NCBI GenBank assembly: GCA_963806685.1
Contig: CAWDZB010000020.1
Location: 19,844-83,843 of the forward strand
DNA from: DDH964 sp963806685
GTDB taxonomy: Bacteria > Desulfobacterota > Desulfuromonadia > Desulfuromonadales > DDH964
Direction: 5' to 3'
Length of the DNA stretch: 64,000 nucleotides
The notes under the pieces: model-generated
The model's input: only the letters and a program-made list of their open reading frames with translations
What the model was told of the DNA's origin: nothing
Databases searched by the model: none
Position numbers and translations under genes: made by a program
In this document: piece by piece, positions 17,819 through 27,034 of the stretch
How positions within the stretch are numbered: the stretch's first letter is position 1
Layout of the letters: each line of letters starts with the position of its first letter

Positions 17819-20338
17819 CTAATCCTTATCCTGCACGCCGGCCAGCTCCAGTTTCCAGTCTTCGACCTTGCGGCGGTAGGTTTCGAGAAGCTGCTCGGCA
17901 CGCTTTTCCTCCAGGGCCTCGGCGACGATATGCACCAGCGGCCGGTGCTGGTCGGGGAGAACCAGCGCCCAAGCATCACCGAGGTCGACCTTGACTCCGT
18001 CGATAAAGGAGGCTTCAAGGTCGACGGCGTCTTCGCTCATGCGCCGCATGATCCCCCCCTTGAAATCCCAGGAGCAGGGGAGTTGCAGGCTGCGGTAGAC
18101 GCGCCGCGGCAGTTCCCGGCGCAGCTGGCCGAGGTTGCAGCCACTGCGGGCGATCAGTTCGAGGACCTTGCCGACGGTAAACATGGCATCGAAGTTGGCC
18201 TGGAAAGGCGGGAAGGCGAAGCGCCCGTCCATGGTCGCGACGAACTGCACCTGAGGTTCGCGCCCGGCCTCCACCAAGGAGCGGCCGTCGCTCTTGGTGC
18301 GCTTGACGATCATCCCGGAGCCGGCGGCGAGGTCCTCGACGGTCATCGGCGCCGCCACCGGGATCGCCAGCGAACCCCGTGCCCCGGAACGGCAGACCAG
18401 CGCGGTAAGGGTGGTCAACGCTTCGAGATCGGAGAGGACCGCGCCGCTCTCGTCGATCAGTTTCAGCCGTTCCCCGGAGGGGCCGAGCCAGAAGCCGGCG
18501 GTGGCACCGAGGGTGGCGACGATTTTCGAGAGCTGACCCATGGAGTGCTGTACCTGCTCCGGGGTGCTGCCGGTCTTGCTCTCCAGAAGGTGCGAGTTGA
18601 GCTCGATGACTTCGCACCCGAGCTGGTTGAGGAGCCCCGGCAGCAGGTCGCCGGCCGGCGAATGGTTGAGGTCGATAACCACCTTGGGGGCCGCCTGGCG
18701 CAGCGTTTCACCGTCCAGGGCCCGCAAAAAGCCCTCCCGATAATAGTCGTAGATTTTCGGGATTTCGGCAATCCCTCCCGGCTCGGAAAAGTGCACGCGG
18801 CGGAAGTTCTCCTTGTAGAAAACGCGCTCGATCCCCTTGGCCATCGACGAGGAGATCTCGTTCCCCTCGCCGTCGAAGAAGATGATCTCAGTGGTCGCCG
18901 GGTCCTCGGGGGACTGGCGGAAGTGAATGCCGCCGACTTCGCCGAAGGTCGCCAGCTTGTAACGCAGCACCGGCAGCGAAATCATTTTCGCGTCGCGGAC
19001 ATTGATACCAGCCGAAAGCAGGCCGCCGACAAAGGAGCGCTTGAGCATCCGCGAGGCACGGATGGCGTCGCGGCCGGCGAGGACAAAGGCGTCCTTGGGC
19101 AGGGTCGAGCCGTAGGCGGCGCCGAGCTTGGCGGAGAACTCCGGGGTCAACTCGACGTTGGTCAGGCCGGCCACCATCGCCCCCTCGAAGAGGCTCTTGC
19201 GCCACTTCTCCCCCCAGATCAGGTTGGTGGTGACGATCGCCCCCCCCTCGATGACCTTGCGCGGCCAAACCTTGACATCCTTCTTGATGAAGGCCTCGTC
19301 GCCGATTTCGGTTTCGTCGCCGATCACCGCACCCTCTTCGACCACCACCCCCTGGCCGGCGCGCACCTTGTGGCAGAGGACCGCGCCGTGGATTCGGGTG
19401 CCGTGGCGCAGAAAAACGTTGTCCCAGATGACCGCATCCTGCAGTTCGCAGCCGTCCTCGATCAGGCAGTTGCGACCGACCACGCAGTTTTTGAGCCGGG
19501 CGTTGCCGAGGACTTGGCTGTTGTCGCCGAGAACCACCATCCCCGTCAGTTGGGAGAGATCGCCGCTGACCTCCGCCTCGTTGCCGAGAAAAATTCCCTC
19601 CCGGGCCTGTGGCTCACGAACTTGGACCGTCACCCGGCCGGCGACGATGTCGCGGCAGGCCTCCCGGTAGGCGTCGGTATTGCCGATGTCCGCCCAGTAG
19701 CCCTGCAGGGTGCAGCCGTACAGCGGGTCGCCGGCGGCCAGCATCTGGGGGAAGACGTCCTTGGCCCAGTCCCGGTTCTCCCCGGCGGGGATCAGCTCCA
19801 GCACCTCGGGCTCGACGACGTAGATGCCGGTGTTTATGGTGTCGGAGAAGACCTCTCCCCAGCCCGGCTTTTCGAGGAACTTGGTGATTCTTCCCTCCTT
19901 GTCAGTAATCACCACCCCGAACTGCAAGGGGTCCTTGACACTGGTCAGGGTGATCGTCGCCTGGGCCCGGTTTTCGGCATGGAACTGCAGCACCTGCGAC
20001 AGGTCGAAGTCGGTGAGCAGGTCGCCGCTGATAATCAGAAAGCGTTCGTCCAGGTACTTGGCGGCGGCCTTGACCGCCCCGGCGGTACCGAAATCCTCCA
20101 GCGGCGTGACGTAGGTGATGCGCACGCCGAACTCGCTGCCGTCACCGAAATAGTTCTTGATGACCTCCGGCTGGTGGTAGAGCAGCAGCACCAGTTCGTT
20201 GATGCCGTGGCGCTTGAGCAGTTCGATGATGTGCGCCATGATCGGCCGGTTGATCAGCGGGATCATCGGTTTGGGCAGGTTGATGGTCAGCGGCTGGATG
20301 CGGGTGCCGAATCCACCGGCCATGAGCACGGCTTTCAT
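17819..20338 (-). CDS. Sugar nucleotidyltransferase fused to a phosphomannomutase-like domain
   Basis: The 839-aa protein has a nucleotidyltransferase domain (about 1-230; MKAVLMAGGFGTRIQPLT signature, intact), left-handed beta-helix hexapeptide repeats (about 250-370) and an alpha-D-phosphohexomutase-like domain (about 380-830). In the mutase part the usual TASHNP phosphoserine loop is replaced by FRQSPEDP, and the metal-binding DGDGDR-type loop by LGPSGERL. It may therefore bind sugar phosphate without mutase activity. The family is usually annotated mannose-1-phosphate guanylyltransferase/phosphomannomutase; here, at the head of a glycogen operon, it may instead supply or sense glucose-1-phosphate. 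GGAGG precedes the ATG. Confidence 0.82.
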   Translation of the reverse strand: MKAVLMAGGFGTRIQPLTINLPKPMIPLINRPIMAHIIELLKRHGINELVLLLYHQPEVIKNYFGDGSEFGVRITYVTPLEDFGTAGAVKAAAKYLDERFLIISGDLLTDFDLSQVLQFHAENRAQATITLTSVKDPLQFGVVITDKEGRITKFLEKPGWGEVFSDTINTGIYVVEPEVLELIPAGENRDWAKDVFPQMLAAGDPLYGCTLQGYWADIGNTDAYREACRDIVAGRVTVQVREPQAREGIFLGNEAEVSGDLSQLTGMVVLGDNSQVLGNARLKNCVVGRNCLIEDGCELQDAVIWDNVFLRHGTRIHGAVLCHKVRAGQGVVVEEGAVIGDETEIGDEAFIKKDVKVWPRKVIEGGAIVTTNLIWGEKWRKSLFEGAMVAGLTNVELTPEFSAKLGAAYGSTLPKDAFVLAGRDAIRASRMLKRSFVGGLLSAGINVRDAKMISLPVLRYKLATFGEVGGIHFRQSPEDPATTEIIFFDGEGNEISSSMAKGIERVFYKENFRRVHFSEPGGIAEIPKIYDYYREGFLRALDGETLRQAAPKVVIDLNHSPAGDLLPGLLNQLGCEVIELNSHLLESKTGSTPEQVQHSMGQLSKIVATLGATAGFWLGPSGERLKLIDESGAVLSDLEALTTLTALVCRSGARGSLAIPVAAPMTVEDLAAGSGMIVKRTKSDGRSLVEAGREPQVQFVATMDGRFAFPPFQANFDAMFTVGKVLELIARSGCNLGQLRRELPRRVYRSLQLPCSWDFKGGIMRRMSEDAVDLEASFIDGVKVDLGDAWALVLPDQHRPLVHIVAEALEEKRAEQLLETYRRKVEDWKLELAGVQDKD

Positions 20339-20360
20339 TTTTCCTCCGGAATATATATGG

Positions 20361-20437
20361 GTCAGGTGTCAGGAACCAGGAATCAGGGGCCGGCTTCAGG
20401 TTGTCCTGAATCCTGAAACCTGGAACCTGAATCCCGG
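20361..20437. repeat. Degenerate 7-bp repeat array with inverted halves
   Basis: Four heptads of the type GTCAGGA/ACCAGGA are followed, after a short spacer, by five heptads of the type ATCCTGA/AACCTGG. The second half is close to the reverse complement of the first, so the RNA could fold into a long imperfect hairpin. It fills the gap between the response-regulator gene and the glycogen operon. Confidence 0.6.
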
Positions 20438-20441
20438 GTGT

Positions 20442-20804
20442 TTATTGTTTGCGTTTGGCGAGGACCTTGCGGATTTCGTCCTTGAGTTCGGTGAGGTCGG
20501 AACTCTTGACCACGTAGCCGTCGGCCAGCCAGGAGGAGAAGTCGTCCTTGTAGCAGTTGAAGGCTGTGCAGAGAACCACCGGCAACTCCTTGCGTTCGCG
20601 AACGATCTTCTGCAGCAGTTGCAGGCCACTTTCCCCCTTCATCTGGATGTCGAGGACAATCAGGTCGAAATCCTTGTCCTGCAACAGTTGGGCGGCTTCG
20701 CTGCCGCTGCCGGCGGTGTCCACTTGGTAGCCATCATCCTCGAGCTCGGCGGCGTAAAGATAGCGGATATCCGGTTCATCGTCCACTACCAGAAGACGGG
20801 TCAT
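20442..20804 (-). CDS. Single-domain response regulator (CheY-like)
   Basis: The 120-aa protein is a receiver domain only. It has the acidic pair in TRLLVVDDEPDIRYLY, the phospho-acceptor Asp in DLIVLDIQMKGESG and a C-terminal YVVKSSDLTELKDEI with the conserved Lys. There is no output domain, so it signals by protein contact or within a phosphorelay. Its start overlaps the histidine kinase stop by 4 nt, making that kinase the likely partner. Confidence 0.88.
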   Translation of the reverse strand: MTRLLVVDDEPDIRYLYAAELEDDGYQVDTAGSGSEAAQLLQDKDFDLIVLDIQMKGESGLQLLQKIVRERKELPVVLCTAFNCYKDDFSSWLADGYVVKSSDLTELKDEIRKVLAKRKQ

Positions 20805-22426
20805 GGAGTTCCTCCTTGGGCTGTGGCCAGTCTGATCGTGAAGACCGTGCCGTTTTCGGCGCTAGAGTCGGCAATGAACTCCGCCCCGTGAGCGGCAAGA
20901 ATCCGGGCGCAGAGCGACAGCCCGAGATCATTGCCGGCGACGGCGGTACCGGGATCGAGCTCCCTGGCGGCGCGCAGCGCTTCGGCGGCCAGGGGCGGAC
21001 CGTTGTCGCTGAGGAGGATCTCCACCCATCTATCATCTGCTTGGGTCGCCATCTCCAGTCGACAACCCCGCGGAAGCCTCCCCAGAACGTTCCCGAATAG
21101 GGCCCGCAGGCAGTAGCCGAGCTTCTTGTAGTCGAGCTTGACTTGGGGCAGGTCCGGGGCCAGTCGCAGATGGCTTTCCGTTCCGGCCATCTCCAGGTCC
21201 CCGCGCATCCCGGCATAGGTGCTGGCAACGAGCTGGTTGACGTCCCAGAGGTCGAGGGTCGGATGCAGCGATTCGGAATGAATCAACACCTCCTGAAGAA
21301 CATTTTCCAGGCGCCGCGCTTCCCGAACGATCGATTCGATGGGGGGCCGCTTCGGGTCGTCGGCGGGGGTATTGCGGATCAGGGTGCGGGCGAAGCCGCC
21401 GATGATCGTCAACGGATTGCGGATGGAATGGGCGATGTTGGCCGTCAGGTTTCCGACCAGGGCCATCTTTTCCATGCGCACGATGGTTTCCTGTTGCTCG
21501 TGGAGCCGCCGGTTGGCTTCCTGCACCCGTTCCAGCTCCAGTTGCAGCCGTTCATAAAGGACCGCGCGCTCGATGGCGAAGGCCATCGGCAGGGCGAAGG
21601 TTTCCAGCGACTGTAGGTTCTCGGCACCGATCGGCTGTTCGCTGACAATATTGTCGGCCAGCAGCAGACCGATGCGGCGATTTTTGCTGACCAGAGGTAC
21701 CAGGACCAGTTGGTTGACGCCGAGCGCTTCGCGCTGACCCCCGAAAAACCCCGCTTCCTGTGAGAGATCGGGGATGAAACGGGAGACCTGGGCATTCAGG
21801 GTCTGGATGAAAGGGTGACCGGTGGCGTCGAGCGGGACGGAAAGGATTTCCAGGAGGTCGCTGAAACGCTCCCGCTCGGCCCTCATTTTCTGTTCGAAGA
21901 AATGCTGCGCCATTTCCCGCAGGGTCAGGTCGCGTTCTTCCAACTCTTTCCAGATCTGCGCGGCCTCTTCGCGATGGCGCGGTCCGACGGCGAAATGCCC
22001 CTGGAGCCGGCGGCGATTGCGGTCGACCAGCAGCAGGATCGCCCGGTTGAGCCCGAAACCTTGGCCCGCCGTCACCGCGGTCAGGGCCATGGCGATCACT
22101 TCGTCCATGTCGACGGAAGTCTGCAGGACGAGGCCGACTTCGTGCAGGAACTTGATTTCCCGGGCCCGTGCCTCGAGCAGCCCCTGCTGCTCCTGCTGCC
22201 GGGCCCTGAGGGCCAGAAGCTCTTCGATGGCGTAGGGAAAGACCTCGCTCAACCCTTCAAGTTCCTGGGGCGGGCGGCGCAGGTCATCGATCAGACGCGG
22301 ACATTCCAGGCAACGGCGCAGGAAGCGCTGCTTGCGATTGATGAGGAGCTGGCCTTCATCAGCGGTGATGAAGGGGCAGTCTTCCGGGGCAATCCGCTCT
22401 TTTCGCCAGCAGCACTCGGTCGGCAC
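20801..22426 (-). CDS. Cytosolic GAF-domain sensor histidine kinase
   Basis: The 541-aa kinase has a Cys-rich N-terminus (C5, C6, C17, C39, C42, the last two as RCLECP) that could bind a metal or Fe-S cluster. A GAF domain lies at about 95-292, a coiled-coil at 295-320, a HisKA dimerisation domain with His333 in ANIAHSIRNPL, and a HATPase domain to the end. No transmembrane segment is visible, so it senses a cytosolic signal. It is coupled by a 4-nt overlap to a receiver-only response regulator. The Cys cluster suggests redox or metal sensing, but this is inference. Confidence 0.85.
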   Translation of the reverse strand: MPTECCWRKERIAPEDCPFITADEGQLLINRKQRFLRRCLECPRLIDDLRRPPQELEGLSEVFPYAIEELLALRARQQEQQGLLEARAREIKFLHEVGLVLQTSVDMDEVIAMALTAVTAGQGFGLNRAILLLVDRNRRRLQGHFAVGPRHREEAAQIWKELEERDLTLREMAQHFFEQKMRAERERFSDLLEILSVPLDATGHPFIQTLNAQVSRFIPDLSQEAGFFGGQREALGVNQLVLVPLVSKNRRIGLLLADNIVSEQPIGAENLQSLETFALPMAFAIERAVLYERLQLELERVQEANRRLHEQQETIVRMEKMALVGNLTANIAHSIRNPLTIIGGFARTLIRNTPADDPKRPPIESIVREARRLENVLQEVLIHSESLHPTLDLWDVNQLVASTYAGMRGDLEMAGTESHLRLAPDLPQVKLDYKKLGYCLRALFGNVLGRLPRGCRLEMATQADDRWVEILLSDNGPPLAAEALRAARELDPGTAVAGNDLGLSLCARILAAHGAEFIADSSAENGTVFTIRLATAQGGTP

Positions 22427-22577
22427 AGTATTTCCCGTTCAGGCCGGCCAGCTGTGATGGCCGGGAGAAATCATAAAAAGTATATCAGGGGAGGCAGTCG
22501 ATGCAATTCCGGAAGCTGGCAGTTCCTTCCGAGCTGATGGGTTGCGTCGCCGGGCTGGGAAATGGCATAGTGCCGTC

Positions 22578-23495
22578 ATGGAGAAACGCTATCGCCTCTT
22601 CTCGGCCGAGCTCAAGAATCGTTTCGGCGGCCGGGTTCACAAGATTTCCGTCGACGCCGGTTTCACCTGTCCCAACCGGGGCGGCACCCGGGAGCGTCCC
22701 GGCTGCCTGTTCTGCGATCCGGGTGGATCCGGGGCGGTCGGCATCGAGCGCCGGCTGGACATTGCCGGCCAGCTTGAGGCCGGCAAGGAGGTCATGGCCC
22801 GCAAGTACAAGGCCGAGCTCTTTCTTGCCTATCTCCAGCCCTTTTCCAATACCTTCGCCCCGGCCGAGCAGCTGCGCACCCGGTACGACGAGGCCCTTGC
22901 GGTTCCGGGAGTGGTCGGTCTCGCGGTCGGTACCCGCCCCGACTGCCTGCCCTCCGAGGTCCTCGACCTGCTGGCCGATTATCACCACCGTACCTATTTC
23001 TGGCTCGAGCTCGGACTGCAGAGCAGCCATGATCGGACCCTCGCCTGGCTGCGTCGCGGCCACGACTATGCGGCCTTCCTGCGAGCTTTTGCCGCGGCTC
23101 GCGAGCGGGGTCTGCGGATCTGCGTCCACGTCATCCTTGGCCTTCCCGGCGAGGACCGGTCGGCGATGCTCGCCACCGCCGACGCGCTGGCGAGGCTGGA
23201 AGTCGACGGGGTCAAGATCCACTTGCTCCATGTGCTGCGCGGCACGCCGCTGGGGGAACTCTACCAGTCCGGGAAGGTTGCGGTCCTGGGACAGGACGAA
23301 TATGTGTCGCTGGCCGCCGATTTTCTGGAGCGGCTGCACCCACGGACCGTTGTCCAGCGCCTGACCGGGGACGGCCCGAGGGAACTGCTGCTGGCACCGC
23401 TGTGGTCCCTCAATAAGTGGGAGGTACTCAATGCCATCGATGCCGAACTCGAACGCCGTGGCAGCAGGCAGGGGGACGCCTGTGTCCCTGCCTAG
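22578..23495 (+). CDS. TIGR01212-family radical SAM protein (YhcC-like)
   Basis: The 305-aa protein starts MEKRYRLFSAELKNRFGG. It has the family radical-SAM cluster site, with cysteines spread over FTCPNRGG and PGCLFC, then the GLAVGTRPDCLP, WLELGLQSSHD and VHVILGLPGEDR motifs. E. coli YhcC belongs to this group, and its role is not settled. I chose the ATG at 22578 because the family begins there; the ATG 36 nt upstream adds unrelated residues. It overlaps the downstream lipoprotein gene by 14 nt. Confidence 0.87.
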   Translation: MEKRYRLFSAELKNRFGGRVHKISVDAGFTCPNRGGTRERPGCLFCDPGGSGAVGIERRLDIAGQLEAGKEVMARKYKAELFLAYLQPFSNTFAPAEQLRTRYDEALAVPGVVGLAVGTRPDCLPSEVLDLLADYHHRTYFWLELGLQSSHDRTLAWLRRGHDYAAFLRAFAAARERGLRICVHVILGLPGEDRSAMLATADALARLEVDGVKIHLLHVLRGTPLGELYQSGKVAVLGQDEYVSLAADFLERLHPRTVVQRLTGDGPRELLLAPLWSLNKWEVLNAIDAELERRGSRQGDACVPA

Positions 23496-24210
23496 CCGCT
23501 GGCTGGTCCTGGTCGGAGCGCTGGTGCTGGTGTTGCTCGCCGGCTGCCAGCGGCAATCAGACCCGGCCCGGGACTGGGTTGCCCGCTGCCTTGCCGCCCA
23601 TGGTGGTGAAGCGGCCCTGCGCCAGGTGCAGACGGTGGTCTGGCAAGGGGAGATCAAGGCTATCGGCAATCGCCAGGGGCGTTCGACTATTCTGCTGGAG
23701 CGGCCGTTGAAGCTGCGCACCCGGCTCGATTACACCAATTCCCGGGAAGACCGCATCCTCAATGATCACCAGGGCTGGCGGGACAGCGGCTCCGGGTTCG
23801 CGGCGGTTTCCGGCCCGCCGTTGGAGGCAATGATTTTTCAATACCGGCACCTGACCCTGCCGCTGGGGCTGCTTGACAAGGGGGCTAAGGTGAGTTGGGC
23901 GGGAACGACCAAAGACGGAACGGTGCAACCCCGACTGCGGGTTGATCGCCCGGGAGAACCGGAACTGCTGATCGATATCGATCCACAGAGCGGGCTGATC
24001 CAGAGGGTGACGGGAGAATTCCAGCTCGGTGGACAGACGACCGAACTGGCGGTCGCCTATGGTGATTACCGGGAAGTGGAAGGGGTGAAACTGCCGACGA
24101 CGATCGTCAACTTCGCCGGCGGCATGGAGATCGCCCGCTCGCGGTTCCCGCGGGTGGCAGTCAATGTCCGCCTGCCGGCGACGGCCTTCACGTTACCCGG
24201 GGGCGGGTGA
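23482..24210 (+). CDS. Predicted lipoprotein, unknown function
   Basis: From the GTG at 23482 (AGGGGG upstream) the protein has a short basic start, a hydrophobic segment WLVLVGALVLVLLAGC with a clear lipobox, and about 220 mature residues. The mature part resembles LolA/outer-membrane-lipoprotein-sorting-like folds: a repeated beta pattern with VWQGEIKAIGN and LLIDIDPQSGLIQRV. Family membership is a guess. It overlaps the radical SAM gene, so they are probably co-expressed. Confidence 0.7.
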   Translation: MSLPSRWLVLVGALVLVLLAGCQRQSDPARDWVARCLAAHGGEAALRQVQTVVWQGEIKAIGNRQGRSTILLERPLKLRTRLDYTNSREDRILNDHQGWRDSGSGFAAVSGPPLEAMIFQYRHLTLPLGLLDKGAKVSWAGTTKDGTVQPRLRVDRPGEPELLIDIDPQSGLIQRVTGEFQLGGQTTELAVAYGDYREVEGVKLPTTIVNFAGGMEIARSRFPRVAVNVRLPATAFTLPGGG

Positions 24211-24230
24211 CGAAGCTGACGGCGGCCGGT

Positions 24231-24362
24231 TCAGGAGACGGCGGCGCTGGTGCCGACCGTGACGGGCGCGGGGACGAGCTGCGCTTCGCTCCTGCCGCCC
24301 CAGGAGACCAGGAGCAGGGAGGCCCAGAGAAGACCGATGAGGAGGATAAGGATTCGCATCAT
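24231..24362 (-). CDS. Possible 43-aa secreted or membrane peptide
   Basis: Two adjacent ATG codons at 24362/24359 open a frame reading MMRILILLIGLLWASLLLVS, then a short polar tail (GRSEAQLVPAPVTV) to TGA at 24231. The start looks like a signal peptide with an SEA-Q cleavage site. There is no strong Shine-Dalgarno and no recognised family. Confidence 0.35.
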   Translation of the reverse strand: MMRILILLIGLLWASLLLVSWGGRSEAQLVPAPVTVGTSAAVS

Positions 24363-24437
24363 GGCGGGCGCTAAAATACGCCAGCTCTCTCAGAAAATCA
24401 AGGGGGTTTGCAGAAACTTTTCGAACTGAAACGCCCC

Positions 24438-24467
24438 TTGCCCCGCTGTCCCCGGCTGTGCTATTTT
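24438..24467 (+). promoter_or_regulatory. Sigma70-like promoter before the helicase gene
   Basis: TTGCCC and TATTTT are separated by 18 nt, with the -10 box 65 nt from the start codon. The match to consensus is moderate. Confidence 0.35.
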
Positions 24468-24531
24468 CCTCCGCCGGCTGCAGTCCCACCATCCTGCCCC
24501 ATCCCTGCCCACATCTCCGGGAGCCCGGTCC

Positions 24532-26569
24532 ATGGACATCGACGATCTCAATCCCCCCCAGCAGGCTGCGGTGCGCCATACCGAGGGCCCGTTGCTGCTG
24601 CTGGCCGGGGCCGGTTCGGGGAAAACCCGGGTGATCACCTGCCGCATCGCCTACCTGCTGCAGCAGGGGGTGGCGGCCGAGCAGATTCTCGCCGTCACCT
24701 TTACCAACAAGGCCGCCCGTGAAATGCGCGAACGGGTGACGGCGATGGTCGGCCGCAAGGCCGGGCAGGGGATGGTCATCTCCACCTTTCACTCCCTGGC
24801 GCTGCGCATCCTGCGCAGCGATATCGAGAAGCTCGGCTTCAAGCAGAATTTTTCCATCTACGGCAGTGCCGATCAGGTGCGGTTGGTTCGGGACCTGGTT
24901 CGCGACCTGCTGCCGGTGGGGGCGCGCTGCGATCTCGAGCGCATTCTCTGGCTGATCTCCGATGCCAAAAACCGGCTCGTCGTCCCCGGCGAATTCATCC
25001 CCGGCAGCGGCGACCCTGATCGCCTGCTGGCCGCCAGTGTCTATCCCCGCTATCAGCAGGCCCTCAAGGCCTTCAACGCCGTCGATTTCGACGACATCCT
25101 GCTGCTCGCGGTGCGCCTGCTGCGGGACGACCCGGCTGTCCGAGAGGCCTGGCAGGAGCGTTTCCGTTTCCTCATGGTCGACGAGTACCAGGACACCAAC
25201 GCCGCCCAGTATCACCTGCTGCGGCTGCTTTGTGAACAGCACCGCAACCTCTGCGTGGTCGGCGATGACGACCAGTCGGTCTACGGCTGGCGTGGCGCCG
25301 ATCTCGGCAATATCCTCGACTTCGAAAAGGATTTTCCGGGAGCGCGGGTCATCAAGCTGGAGCAGAACTACCGCTCCAGCGGCAATATCCTGGCGGCCGC
25401 CAACGCGGTGATTCGCAACAACGCCCAACGCAAGGAGAAGGTGCTGTGGACCGCGGACGGTCCCGGGGAGCCGGTCATCAGCCTGCTGTGCGAGGATGCA
25501 GAGGACGAGGCGCGCAGCGTCGTCGAGCAGATCCACGCCGAGCGCTTCCGCCGCAACCTGCAGTACCGGGATTTTGCCATCCTCTACCGGACCAACGTCC
25601 AGTCCCGGGCCTTCGAGGAGCAGCTGCGCTTCGAGAACATTCCCTACGTGCTGATCGGCGGCCAGCAGTTCTTCGACCGCAAGGAGGTCAAGGACGCGCT
25701 GGCCTACTTTCGGGTTCTGGTCAACCCCCGCGACGAGGTCAACCTGCTGCGCATCCTCAATTTCCCCCGGCGCGGCATCGGCGAAACGACGGCCGATACG
25801 CTGATTCGGGCCTCTGCTGCGCAGGGCAAGCCGCTGTGGGAGGTCCTCCAGAACGTGGCGGACATTCCGGAGCTGGCGGATAAGCCCCAGGCGGCGGTGG
25901 CCGGCTTCGTCGAACTGATGGAGCGCTATCGGAAAAACTTCCGCAAGCCGCTGCGGCTGGTCGAGACCGCACGCGAACTGTTCGCCGAGATCGGCCTCGA
26001 GGACGAGATCTACCGTACCGCCAGCGATCCCCAGCAGGGGAAGCGGCGCGCGGAAAACCTTGATGAAGTGCTCAATGCCCTGGCCGGCTACGTCGAGCGC
26101 GAGGGGGAGACGACCCTGCCCGGGTTTCTCGACAAGGTGACCCTCCTCGATCAGGACGAACCGGTGCGCAACGACAAGGAGCACAAGCTGGCCCGTGACG
26201 CGGTGGTGCTGATGAGTCTGCATTCCAGCAAGGGGCTCGAATTCCCCCAGGTGTTCCTGGTCGGACTGGAAGAGGGATTCCTGCCGCATCGCAAGTCGGT
26301 CGGTGACGGGAAACGATCTCGCCGAGGAGCGCCGCCTCTGCTACGTCGGCATTACCCGCGCCCGGCAGCGCTTGGTTCTGCTCCACGCGCGCCGGCGCAA
26401 GAAGTACGGCAAGCTCGAGCCGCGCATTCCAAGCCCGTTCCTGGCTGAAATTCCCGCCGAGGTTCTGGAGCAGGGGAGCAGTGATGGACCTCCCGCGCCC
26501 AGCCCCGACGAGCAGGAAAAAATGGCCAGTGATTTCTTCTCCCGGATGCGCGGCATGCTGGGCGAATGA
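24532..26569 (+). CDS. UvrD/PcrA/Rep-type superfamily 1 DNA helicase with an apparent frameshift
   Basis: The protein shows helicase motif I (LAGAGSGKTRVIT), motif II (DEYQDTN), motif III (GDDDQSVYGWRGAD), motif IV (QNYRSSGNIL) and motif V (SLHSSKGLEFPQVF). After LPHRKSVGDG at about 26306 the frame is wrong and stops at 26446-26448. The next frame continues correctly as NDLAEERRLCYVGITRARQRL (motif VI) to a stop at 26569. A run of three G at 26308-26310 where two are expected accounts for it. The intact protein would be about 678 aa, a 3'-5' helicase of repair or replication restart. If the shift is real, motif VI is lost and the helicase would be inactive. Confidence 0.85.
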
Positions 26570-27034
26570 GCCGCGAAGGTTGTCCCTCCGGCTTTGGGGG
26601 CACCCGCGGGCGAAAACGCTATAAAGGCCTGGACGATTCCGGGTTCACCCCCCCTGAAGTAAGACCAACCATAAACCGGGCCTTCGAACGAATCGATAGA
26701 CAGGGAACTTAGTCAATGCCTGGTTCAATAATACTTCTTTAATATTCATCCCCGCCCCGGGGTTAGGGTTTCTTGCCAGCCTTGAATTAACTAATTGCAA
26801 GTTTTTTGTAATCGTTTATATTGGCCAGAATAAGAACTACTTCCATTGTTGCGGCAGTGAGGGCATTAAATTCCTGCTGGGAATTATCGATTTCGGCGTT
26901 TCCTGCGCCTGCGGCCTTTGCATTTTTTCTGACTAATTCCACAAAAACTCAGGGTTCATAAAGTGGAAGCCACCAGGCACTTGGCACAGCCGAAAGGTTT
27001 TCCAGGCGCCAATAACATCTTTTCAGGGGGTATC
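26570..27034. other. Long AT-richer spacer before the electron-transfer island
   Basis: There is no convincing gene. The stretch 26700-26960 is visibly lower in GC than the coding regions around it. It holds the 13-bp motif CCACCAGGCACTT at 26970-26982, which recurs in inverted orientation at 30224-30236. A regulatory or horizontally acquired boundary is possible. No cyclic-dinucleotide riboswitch core is visible. Confidence 0.5.

Noticed and set aside
17930..20416. 828-codon plus-strand open frame
   Set aside because: It is antisense to the nucleotidyltransferase/mutase gene, with low-complexity text.
24193..26289. 698-codon minus-strand open frame
   Set aside because: It is antisense to the helicase gene with no recognisable domain; only the small 24231-24362 frame in the gap was kept, at low confidence.
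26963..27034. Longer N-terminus for the barrel protein
   Set aside because: The extra 24 residues precede a normal signal peptide; the ATG at 27035 has a good ribosome-binding site.
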